DNA of 64,000 nucleotides, taken from Acidobacteriota bacterium (GTDB taxonomy: Bacteria > Acidobacteriota > UBA6911 > RPQK01 > DATIPO01). Both the position numbers and the translations under genes were made by a program. Shown here one piece after another: positions 8,735 to 15,105 of this stretch (position 1 is its first letter; every line of letters begins with the position of its first letter). The stretch spans positions 26,151 to 90,150 of the forward strand of contig DATIPQ010000116.1 in assembly GCA_035471785.1 (NCBI GenBank). The letters run 5' to 3'. The notes beneath the pieces are model-generated. The model did not search any database. It was given only the letters and a program-made list of their open reading frames with translations, and was not told the DNA's origin.

Positions 8735-9376
8735 TTACAGATCCTCCCTCCAGGTGATCTTGACGTTGGCGGCTTCGCCCTCAACCGTGCGCACGGGACG
8801 TCCCAAGCGCTCCACCAGCGAGGCCTCGTCGGTGCCGACGAAGCCGTCCTGGGCTGCTCTACGCACGGCTTCCTCCAGGATCGGGCGCCGGAATCCCTGC
8901 GGGGTCTGAACGCGTCGCAGGCGGGAGCGCTCCAGGGTGCGCACCACCTGCCCCTCCTCGACTTCCTTGACGGTGTCGCTCAGGGGCAATACGGGAATGC
9001 ATCCGCCGTGAAGGCGGGCCGACTCGATGACCCGCTCGATGAGGGCGGAGGAGCAGAAAGGCCGGGCGGCATCGTGCACCAGCACTAAGTCGGCGTCCTC
9101 GGGAAGGGCCTCGAGTCCGCGCCTCACCGAGTCCTGACGCTGCTCGCCTCCTGGCCGCACCAGGATCCGCTCTCCTCCCTGCAGGTTTTTGACCTCGCCT
9201 TCCGCCTGGTCTACATGATCAGGGGGCACGACCACCACGGCGCATCCGCAATAGGTCAAGAACGTCTCCAGGGAATGAAGATAGAGGGGGCGTCCCCGCA
9301 GCTCCAGAAACTGTTTGGGAACCTCGGACCCAAAGCGTCGGCCCGACCCGGCGGCCGCCAACACCAATCCGGTCAT
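8735..9376 (-). CDS. ispD: 2-C-methyl-D-erythritol 4-phosphate cytidylyltransferase
   Basis: Transfers CMP to methylerythritol phosphate, third step of the MEP pathway. At 213 residues it has the nucleotide-binding N-terminus LVLAAAGSGRRFGSEVPKQF, the central LVHDAARPF motif and the late TPQGFRRPIL segment that places the methylerythritol phosphate. Its ATG overlaps the TGA of the preceding gene (ATGA), and ispF starts immediately after its own stop, so all three are probably read from one message. Confidence 0.97.
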   Translation of the reverse strand: MTGLVLAAAGSGRRFGSEVPKQFLELRGRPLYLHSLETFLTYCGCAVVVVPPDHVDQAEGEVKNLQGGERILVRPGGEQRQDSVRRGLEALPEDADLVLVHDAARPFCSSALIERVIESARLHGGCIPVLPLSDTVKEVEEGQVVRTLERSRLRRVQTPQGFRRPILEEAVRRAAQDGFVGTDEASLVERLGRPVRTVEGEAANVKITWREDL

Positions 9377-10416
9377 TGCAGGTTGCTCACCTTCTGCTGG
9401 CGGGAATCGTCGCGCTGCGGGGTCTGACGGCCGTCGCCCGATGACTGGTGCTTGCCGAAGATCATCTTGCCCGCCGTGGTCTGCAACACGCTGGTGACCT
9501 GAATGTCGATGGTCTTGCCGATCTTGCGGCGTGCGTTGTCGACCACCACCATGGTGCCGTCATCAAGGTAGGCCACGCCCTGGTTGTACTCTTTGCCTTC
9601 CTTGAGGATGAAGACCCGCATGGTTTCGCCGGGCAGCACCACGGGCTTGAGGGCGTTGGCCAATTCGTTGATGTTCAGCACCTGCACGCCCCGCAATTGG
9701 GCCACCTTGTTGAGGTTGAAGTCGTTGGTGACGATCTTGGCGCCGGTCTCCTTGGCCAGTTCGATCAGCTTCATGTCGACTTCGCGGACGCTGGGATAGT
9801 CATGATCGACGATCTTGACCTTGACTCCCGGTTTCTTCTGGATCTTCTGCAGGATGTCCAAGCCCCGCCGTCCTCTGTTGCGCTTAACCGAATCGGACGA
9901 GTCAGCCACCATTTGCAGCTCTCTGAGCACGAACTCGGGCAGCAAGAGTTCTCCCTCGATGAAGCCGGTCTCCAGCACGTCGGCCACCCGTCCGTCGATG
10001 ATCACGCTGGTGTCGAGGACTTTCGGCGATCGCCGCTGACCGCGGTCGACCAGTCCGAAGATGTCGAGGTTGAGCGAGTCGCCCTTGGTGACGCCCGCCA
10101 GCATGCCGACGTAGGTCATGGCGGCCAATGTCAGAATCTGCAGAAAGGTGGCCGTGTTGGCGGGGAGAAAAGTCATGTTGTCGATGATGAGGCTGATCAG
10201 GGTGGCGCCGGTGATGCCCAGAAGCGCGCCCAGGCCCGCTCCGATCAAGGACTTGAGCGAACTTGAGCGGATCGCCATCTCGAAAGTGACGATGGCGACG
10301 GAGATCAAAAAGCCCGTCAGAAGGGCGTTAAGTCCGCTGAGTCCAAAGGGCCGTAGAAAATAGGTGGCCAGCGTGAACGCCAGCGTAAACAGGCCTCTTA
10401 TCATCCAAATTCGCAT
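9373..10416 (-). CDS. yacL: Membrane PIN-TRAM protein (YacL family)
   Basis: The N-terminal ~110 residues form four hydrophobic segments. A PIN nuclease-like domain follows (VLDTSVIIDGRVADV, then LPEFVLREL and KIVTNDFNLNKVA with the acidic cluster), and a TRAM-like beta-barrel (EYNQGVAYLDDGTMVVVDNARRKIGK) closes the 347-residue protein. This is the YacL architecture, presumed to bind or cleave RNA at the membrane; its function is not established. The ATG at 10416 is preferred to TTG 10446 because MRIWMIRGLF begins the first membrane helix. It overlaps ispD by 4 bases and lies between radA and ispD, the same order as in Bacillus, where disA stands between radA and yacL. Confidence 0.9.
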   Translation of the reverse strand: MRIWMIRGLFTLAFTLATYFLRPFGLSGLNALLTGFLISVAIVTFEMAIRSSSLKSLIGAGLGALLGITGATLISLIIDNMTFLPANTATFLQILTLAAMTYVGMLAGVTKGDSLNLDIFGLVDRGQRRSPKVLDTSVIIDGRVADVLETGFIEGELLLPEFVLRELQMVADSSDSVKRNRGRRGLDILQKIQKKPGVKVKIVDHDYPSVREVDMKLIELAKETGAKIVTNDFNLNKVAQLRGVQVLNINELANALKPVVLPGETMRVFILKEGKEYNQGVAYLDDGTMVVVDNARRKIGKTIDIQVTSVLQTTAGKMIFGKHQSSGDGRQTPQRDDSRQQKVSNLQ

Positions 10417-10461
10417 ACTTATCTCTGCGACGCTCCATTGTAGCATGCTCTCCGCAAAGGC

Positions 10462-11808
10462 TTAGGAATCAGTCCATTCCAAGAAGTCCAGAATGGACCT
10501 GACGCCCTCCAGGGCGATTCCCTTGACGGGCTCCGAAAGGGGCACATTGGAAGCCGGTAACACTACTGTGGAGAATCCCATGGCTTTGGCCTCTCGGACC
10601 CGGACGTGAGCCGAGGACACCGCGCGCACTTCGCCGGCCAGGCCCAGTTCCCCGAAGACTGCACTCTTAGCCTCTAAAGGCCGGTTGCGGAAGCTCGAGA
10701 TCACGGCCGCCGCCACCGCCAGGTCGCAGGCCGGCTCGTTTAAGACCAGTCCACCGGCCACGTTGAGAAAGACGTCTGAACCCAAGAGGTGCATTCCGAC
10801 ACGTCTTTCCAACATGGCCAGCAGCAGGGAGAGGCGGTTGCGGTCCAATCCGTTGGCCTCTCGCCGGGCCGTGCTGTAGTTGCTCTGGCTGACCAGCGCC
10901 TGCACCTCGACCAGCACCGGGCGCGAACCCTCCATGGCGGCGAAGACCGCCGATCCGGGCACGTGAGGCGCCCGTTCAGTGAGGAAGAGTTCTGAGGGAT
11001 TCTCCACTTCACGCAGGCCCAGCCCCGTCATTTCGAAGACTCCCAGTTCGTTGGCGGGCCCGAAGCGGTTCTTGACGGCTCTGACGATACGGTGATTGTG
11101 CTGCTGCTCGCCCTCGAAATAAAGCACCGTGTCGACGATGTGCTCCAAGGCCTTGGGTCCGGCCAAAGCGCCGTCCTTGGTGATGTGGCCTACCAGGAAG
11201 GTCGGCACCTGCTGCTCCTTGGCGAAGCGCAGCAACGCCGCCGCGCACTCGCGCACCTGAGAGATGCTGCCCGGAATCGAGTCCAGCTTCTCGCTGAACA
11301 CGGTCTGAATGGAATCGACGATGAGCACGTTGGGACGCAGCCGGCGTGCCTCCTCGAAGATGGCTTCTAATGCGGTCTGGCCGATGAAGTACAAGTGTTT
11401 TCCCTGGATCTCCAGGCGGTCGCCGCGCATCTTGATCTGCTGAGCCGACTCTTCTCCCGCCACATAGAGCGTTTGCAGGCCGCGCCTGGAGAGTTGCTCG
11501 GCCGCTTGCAGCACCAGAGTCGATTTGCCCACTCCCGGCTCGCCTCCCAGCAGCACCACGGAGCCGGGCACGATGCCTCCGCCCAAGACCCGGTCGAATT
11601 CCCCGATCCCGCTTTCGATCCGCCACCTGGCGTCCCTCTCGATGTCGGGATAAGCGACGGCGGGAGAAGCCGCCGCCCTGCCCGAAATAGAGCGGCTGCT
11701 CTCTTCGGCCAGAGTATTCCACTCCTGGCAGCCGGGGCAGCGTCCCAACCACTTGGGGCTGCGGGTGCCGCAGCTTTGACAGACGAAAACCGTGAGGCTC
11801 TTGGCCAT
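10462..11808 (-). CDS. radA: DNA repair protein RadA/Sms
   Basis: A 448-residue RecA-like helicase that processes recombination intermediates and branch migration. A four-cysteine zinc finger (C10, C13, C24, C27) opens the protein, followed by the Walker A GGEPGVGKST at 88-97, the RadA-specific KNRFG motif in VKNRFGPANELG, and a C-terminal Lon-protease-like domain with VFLNVAGGL. The ATG at 11808 is chosen since MAKSLTVFVCQSCG is the family start; the frame is open 14 codons further. Head of the minus-strand cluster running to suhB; 45 bases separate it from yacL. Confidence 0.96.
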   Translation of the reverse strand: MAKSLTVFVCQSCGTRSPKWLGRCPGCQEWNTLAEESSRSISGRAAASPAVAYPDIERDARWRIESGIGEFDRVLGGGIVPGSVVLLGGEPGVGKSTLVLQAAEQLSRRGLQTLYVAGEESAQQIKMRGDRLEIQGKHLYFIGQTALEAIFEEARRLRPNVLIVDSIQTVFSEKLDSIPGSISQVRECAAALLRFAKEQQVPTFLVGHITKDGALAGPKALEHIVDTVLYFEGEQQHNHRIVRAVKNRFGPANELGVFEMTGLGLREVENPSELFLTERAPHVPGSAVFAAMEGSRPVLVEVQALVSQSNYSTARREANGLDRNRLSLLLAMLERRVGMHLLGSDVFLNVAGGLVLNEPACDLAVAAAVISSFRNRPLEAKSAVFGELGLAGEVRAVSSAHVRVREAKAMGFSTVVLPASNVPLSEPVKGIALEGVRSILDFLEWTDS

Positions 11809-11991
11809 GGAAAGATTGTAGGATACCCCTCCGGCAAGAAATCTTCCCAAGCAACTCGTCTTGGTCTAGACTGGCGGCACCCGCACCGCGAGTCGGTCCG
11901 GCCACGCCACGAGAGTGCCTGTCCAGCAATCTCCTAATTCCATAACAGTTAGGCTTATTTGCCGTCTAGTATGAATATTGGCTCTCTTGCG

Positions 11992-11997
11992 TATAAT
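11992..11997 (+). promoter_or_regulatory. Candidate -10 hexamer TATAAT
   Basis: A perfect TATAAT lies 52 bases before the start of the small secreted protein gene at 12049, in an AT-richer stretch of the radA upstream region. No good -35 hexamer is found at 16-18 bases, so it would be a weak or extended-type promoter. The assignment is a motif match only. Confidence 0.3.
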
Positions 11998-12048
11998 AGA
12001 GAACTGGCCGATGCCTGAACGAACCGCCTGTGAAGAGGAGGCTACCTT

Positions 12049-12246
12049 ATGTTCCGCTCCGCATCGGTTCTGTTTTGGCTGATCGTGCTCGTGCTGGCGA
12101 GTAACTCTGGAGAAAGGCTACTGGATCTGCCTGTTGGCGAGACTTGCGTCTGGCTGGAGGAGTCCAAGCCCCCGCCTCAGGAACCCCCTGAGTGCCAAGT
12201 CATCCCGCGTCCTCCCGACTGCCCGCCGCCCCCGCCGGCTCCTTAG
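12049..12246 (+). CDS. Small secreted proline-rich protein
   Basis: Only 65 residues. The N-terminal 20 are hydrophobic (SVLFWLIVLVLAS), like a signal peptide or anchor. The C-terminal 25 are almost entirely Pro, Glu and Cys, ending PPDCPPPPPAP, with three cysteines in total. AGAGGAGG (about 12032-12039) at good spacing from ATG, and a strong terminator 18 bases after the stop, support a real monocistronic gene. No family recognised; function unknown. Polyproline tails of this kind may bind other proteins or the envelope, but that is a guess. Confidence 0.6.
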   Translation: MFRSASVLFWLIVLVLASNSGERLLDLPVGETCVWLEESKPPPQEPPECQVIPRPPDCPPPPPAP

Positions 12247-12264
12247 GAGAGAAGCGCTGTCCAA

Positions 12265-12296
12265 CAAGGGGCCGGGCACGCGCGCCCGGCCCCTTG
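12265..12296 (+). terminator. Strong intrinsic-type terminator hairpin
   Basis: Perfect inverted repeat with 13-base arms (CAAGGGGCCGGGC and its complement) around a 6-base ACGCGC loop, followed by ATTT. It sits 18 bases after the stop of the small proline-rich gene and ends that transcript. The U-tract is short, so termination may rest mainly on the very stable GC stem. Confidence 0.8.
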
Positions 12297-12389
12297 ATTT
12301 GCACCCCGATCAGGAACCGCAGCGCCCGATCTCACCTCCGCCGTACTGCTACGATAGCGAATATCCATTGACGACTTTGCGTACGTTCT

Positions 12390-13169
12390 ATGGTAACATC
12401 CGTGCCCATGTGGGTGGACTGGGACCTCATCGACATCTTGATCGGGCTCATTCATGTGATCATTCCCTGCTGGTTGCTGTGGTCCGGCTACCGGCAAAAG
12501 GTCCTGTCCCGCATGCCTCTCTTCTACGTTTTTGTCGCCGTATGCCTGATTCAGGAAGCGGTCCTGCGCTTGTATGAGAGATTGGGCGAAGGCGATTTCC
12601 AGTGGTTTGTCACTTATAGCTGGCTCTACTACACTTCGGAGTACGTGATCTGGATTTTGCAGATCTGCATCCTCATCTGGTTCTACCGCATGTTCCGCGG
12701 ACACAGGGACGGGATGCTCTGGTTGGTCCTGGGGACCTTCGCGATGTTGATGAACATCTTCTATGCGCTCCCCCATGACCTGAGCAGAATCGGCAGCCTG
12801 TGGGTGGTGCTCAAGGCCTGGTTGCTCAACACCCAGGCGGTGCTGCTGGCCTTGGTGCTCTACCATGTCAGCGTCAATCGGCGCATGCGCATCGGCCTGA
12901 CCCACCTCTACATTCTCATCGGCCTGAGCATGAAGACCACGCTGGAGTACATTCCTTGGGGCCTTTACGTCAGCCAGATCTTTCCTTATCACAAGCTGGT
13001 CATGTGGTTGACGGTGTTGCCGGTCTTCACCTGGATCTTCTGGTTTTGGACGCTGAGAAGCTATTCGCCTTCGGTAGCCGTGCCTGAGATGTCCGTGGAC
13101 GAGCGGATGCGCCGAAGCGAGAAATTTGAAAAGGCGGTGAAGTCATTATTACGCAAGTCCTCCTCGTAA
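12390..13169 (+). CDS. Polytopic membrane protein of unknown function
   Basis: 259 residues with about seven hydrophobic segments spread through residues 12-220 and a basic, charged cytoplasmic-looking tail (RMRRSEKFEKAVKSLLRK). Conserved-looking Trp and Tyr residues lie in the loops. I recognise no transporter or enzyme signature. Two ATGs are possible, 12390 and 12408 (MWVDWD); neither has a convincing ribosome site. The 3' end overlaps the presumed beginning of the next gene by about 25 bases, so translation is probably coupled. Confidence 0.65.
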   Translation: MVTSVPMWVDWDLIDILIGLIHVIIPCWLLWSGYRQKVLSRMPLFYVFVAVCLIQEAVLRLYERLGEGDFQWFVTYSWLYYTSEYVIWILQICILIWFYRMFRGHRDGMLWLVLGTFAMLMNIFYALPHDLSRIGSLWVVLKAWLLNTQAVLLALVLYHVSVNRRMRIGLTHLYILIGLSMKTTLEYIPWGLYVSQIFPYHKLVMWLTVLPVFTWIFWFWTLRSYSPSVAVPEMSVDERMRRSEKFEKAVKSLLRKSSS

Positions 13170-13582
13170 TCGGTCTCGTCGGCACCTTTTTGGCTGTCAT
13201 CAGTTTGGCGGCCTTGGTAGGGTTCGCCCGTCTGATCGCCGCCCGGGCGCCCCATCGGGAGCAGGGGCAGGAAGCCTCCTACACCGATGTGATCCTGCAG
13301 GAGATGAGTTCTCCCGCTCACAAGGCCTTGCAGAGCGATCCCGAGTACCGGCAGCAGCTCTTCAGCCGCTACGTCCCCTTGCTCGAGCAGGAAATGGCCT
13401 CCCTCATGAGTCACCGGCTCAGCCTGAGGGCCATGTTCTGGTATGGGGTCTTCCGCTTTTACTTCTGGCTGCTGACGATGCGCAACCTGCCGCGCTGGAC
13501 AGGACTCGAAAGCGAGGGCATCCGCATCCTGGCCTCCTCCCTGGCCAGCGTCCGCAAGGGCGTCCACGACAACTCGCGCTGA
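13145..13582 (+). CDS. Small membrane-anchored protein, probable AUU start
   Basis: About 145 residues: one N-terminal membrane helix (ITQVLLVIGLVGTFLAVISL), then a soluble helical region ending RKGVHDNSR. The frame is closed by a TGA at 13127 and between there and the helix contains no ATG, GTG or TTG. The only canonical candidate, TTG 13190, would cut the helix in half and has no ribosome site. By contrast AAGGCGGTGA at 13131-13140, one base from the ideal Shine-Dalgarno, lies just before ATT 13145 and ATT 13148. An AUU start is therefore likely but inferred. Overlaps the upstream membrane-protein gene by 25 bases. Function unknown. Confidence 0.5.
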   Translation: MITQVLLVIGLVGTFLAVISLAALVGFARLIAARAPHREQGQEASYTDVILQEMSSPAHKALQSDPEYRQQLFSRYVPLLEQEMASLMSHRLSLRAMFWYGVFRFYFWLLTMRNLPRWTGLESEGIRILASSLASVRKGVHDNSR

Positions 13583-13623
13583 TTGGGCCTCGATTCACCG
13601 CAGCGGCTCAGGAGCGCAAGGTC

Positions 13624-13860
13624 ATGTCCCGCTGTCCGAAGTGTCATACAGAACCCTCCGTGTGGCGAAACCTCTTCAGTCTTGGAAAGCTTCGCTGCCA
13701 GAACTGCCACATCCAGCTCCGGCGCGTGCGAAAGATCTCAACCGCTATAATCTTCGTGGTCGCCGGTGTGCTCGGCGTGAACGGCCGAGTCCTGCCTGAG
13801 TCCCTTGGGAAACGTCTTGGGATGGGCCTTCTACGATGGATGGGCCGTGGAGCTGGCTGA
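13624..13860 (+). CDS. Small zinc-ribbon membrane protein
   Basis: 78 residues. The start MSRCPKCHTEP and the later LRCQNCHIQLRR give two CxxC pairs spaced like a zinc ribbon (C4, C7, C27, C30), followed by one hydrophobic segment (TAIIFVVAGVLGV) and a short basic tail. AGGAG about 10 bases upstream supports the ATG. Zinc-ribbon plus single membrane helix proteins of this size are frequent but uncharacterised. Follows the preceding gene by 41 bases and may belong to the same transcript. Confidence 0.6.
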   Translation: MSRCPKCHTEPSVWRNLFSLGKLRCQNCHIQLRRVRKISTAIIFVVAGVLGVNGRVLPESLGKRLGMGLLRWMGRGAG

Positions 13861-13893
13861 CCAGCAGCGGCTTGGGCTTTGGAGGGATTCCAA

Positions 13894-14055
13894 ATGGCTG
13901 ATACCTTCGTCACGGACTTGAGCCACTTCCTCGACGAGTTAGGGCGTGCTCAAGCTTGCGGGCCCCAGTCGGTCTTGCGGCGATTCGTTTCGTTGTGGTA
14001 CGTTGTACTACATGAAGACTGGAGCCGTTACCATCCGCCTCGATCCGGGCCTTGA
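13894..14055 (+). pseudogene. Fragment of a gene beginning MADTFVTDLSHFLDELG
   Basis: A 53-codon frame with GGAGG 13 bases before its ATG. The first 17 residues resemble the beginning of small hypothetical proteins often found next to mobile elements. After that the sequence is unconvincing and runs straight into the toxin-antitoxin operator and antitoxin gene. The simplest reading is the 5' stub of a gene whose body was replaced when the toxin-antitoxin pair arrived. It could instead be a chance frame. Confidence 0.35.
13995..14011. promoter_or_regulatory. Inverted repeat, probable toxin-antitoxin operator
   Basis: GTGGTAC-GTT-GTACTAC: seven-base arms with one mismatch around a 3-base centre, extending one further pair into the A of the antitoxin ATG. 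Ribbon-helix-helix antitoxins usually bind such short palindromes and repress their own operon. Its position directly against the start codon fits that role. Binding is inferred. Confidence 0.55.
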
Positions 14056-14233
14056 AGACATGCTTGATCGCGTCTGCCGTGACACCGGCCGCTCGCGGAG
14101 CGAGATGGTCCGTGAGGCGCTGCGCCGCCAGTTGAAGCTTGAACTCCTGGAGGAAGCCCGGCGGCAACTGATCCCCTTCGCTGAAGCTCAGGGTATCTAC
14201 ACCGACGAGGACGTCTTCAAACTGGTCTCGTGA
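14012..14233 (+). CDS. Ribbon-helix-helix antitoxin
   Basis: 73 residues. VTIRLDPGLEDMLDRVCRDTGRSRSEMVREALRRQL is a textbook RHH (CopG/VapB-like) DNA-binding fold: beta strand, helix, GRSRSE turn, helix. The C-terminal part would wrap the toxin. It overlaps the toxin gene by 4 bases (GTGA), a normal arrangement for a type II pair. The start at 14012 is used because the operator palindrome lies directly before it; the open frame upstream has no homology. Confidence 0.85.
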   Translation: MKTGAVTIRLDPGLEDMLDRVCRDTGRSRSEMVREALRRQLKLELLEEARRQLIPFAEAQGIYTDEDVFKLVS

Positions 14234-14640
14234 CGCGCATTTGCTTGGATTCCAACGTGCTGGTCGCTGCCTTCGTTGCTCGGGGCCTCTGCGCTGACCT
14301 GCTGAGACTTGTGCTTTCCGAATACGAGTTGGTTGTTCCTGAGAGGGTTGCGCAAGAGGTCCGCCGAGTCCTGACCGAGAAGCTAAGGGCGAGTCCAGAG
14401 GCGCTCTCCGCGGTTGAGGCCGTCTTTGAGCGGTGCGACATCGTTCCGCGGGGCGATGCGCCTTCTCCGATCGCGGTGCGGGATCCGGACGACGAAAGGG
14501 TCTTGGCCGATGCCATTTCGGCTGGTGCGGAGGTCCTCGTGAGCGGGGACCAGGATCTCTTGTGTGTAGCCGAAGCGTCGCCGATCCGCATCCTCTCGCC
14601 CAGGGCCTTTATGATCCTTGCCCGCGGCGGTACACTCTAG
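14230..14640 (+). CDS. PIN-domain toxin (VapC-like endoribonuclease)
   Basis: 136 residues. ICLDSNVLVAAFVARG supplies the first Asp of a PIN active site, VVPERVAQEVRRVL the conserved Glu helix, and DPDDERVLADAISAGAEVLVSGDQDLL the distal acidic residues. It belongs to the COG1569-type PIN proteins that act as RNases and are neutralised by a partner antitoxin. Start is GTG inside the antitoxin's last codons. The stop codon TAG is formed by the flanking TA and the first G of the adjoining inverted-repeat element, so the last codon of the original gene may have been kept unchanged by the insertion. Confidence 0.85.
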   Translation: MTRICLDSNVLVAAFVARGLCADLLRLVLSEYELVVPERVAQEVRRVLTEKLRASPEALSAVEAVFERCDIVPRGDAPSPIAVRDPDDERVLADAISAGAEVLVSGDQDLLCVAEASPIRILSPRAFMILARGGTL

Positions 14641-14948
14641 TGCGGTGCGTCAGAAGTTTTGAGCCACCCTGTGGCGTTATCCCACGCTTTCAGCGTTCAG
14701 ACCTTTGCCGTCTGAAACCCAGGGTGGCGCCGCCGTCTCGCTAACGCTCGCCGGGGCTGACCCTGGGCTGACGAATCGCTCGCCTTCAGCGAGCCCGGAC
14801 TTGACTTCTAACACAGTCGCTTGGGCTGGCGAATCGCTCGCCTTCAGCGAGCCCGGACTTGACTTCTAACACGCTGGGCCGGCGAATCTGTCCCTGTCAG
14901 GGACAAAAAACGGCGGCCCCGGCTCAGAACTTATGACCGGCGGCACTA
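14638..14948 (+). mobile_element. TA-flanked inverted-repeat element, copy A (MITE-like)
   Basis: 311 bases beginning TA-GTGCGGTGC and ending GGCAC-TA. The terminal ~27 bases inside each TA form imperfect inverted repeats; counted from CTAG, 23 of 29 positions match. Inside are an ACCCAGGGT/ACCCTGGG long-range inverted repeat, small hairpins (GCTCGCCTTCAGCGAGC; GTCCCTGTCAGGGAC) and a tandem duplication with a 58-base period (cgaatc at 14772 and 14830) absent from copy C. It has no coding capacity. TA flanks and CTAG-like targets are typical of IS630/Tc1-mariner-type transposition; no such transposase is in this window, so it would move in trans. Confidence 0.75.
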
Positions 14949-15105
14949 GCAGCCGCGTAATTGCTTCCCGGGGCCGCGCGCACACGCAGGCCGTGGACCG
15001 CTTCCAGGAGGACATAGTGCGACCCCTTCGGTCTTCCATCAGTAGCGTTCCGGACACCAGGATCTTTCCAAAGGTTTTGCTGCAAGTCGAGACGAGGAGT
15101 CCTTG

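Noticed and set aside
14640-14744. Short frames reading through the TA-flanked elements
   Set aside because: Different copies give different frames and the shared protein-like strings are just the translated repeat; changes among copies do not favour silent positions by eye.
14866-15057. 63-codon minus-strand frame after the PIN toxin
   Set aside because: Half of it lies in copy A; the rest has no signature or ribosome site. The 157 bases from copy A to the permease stop hold nothing I can name.
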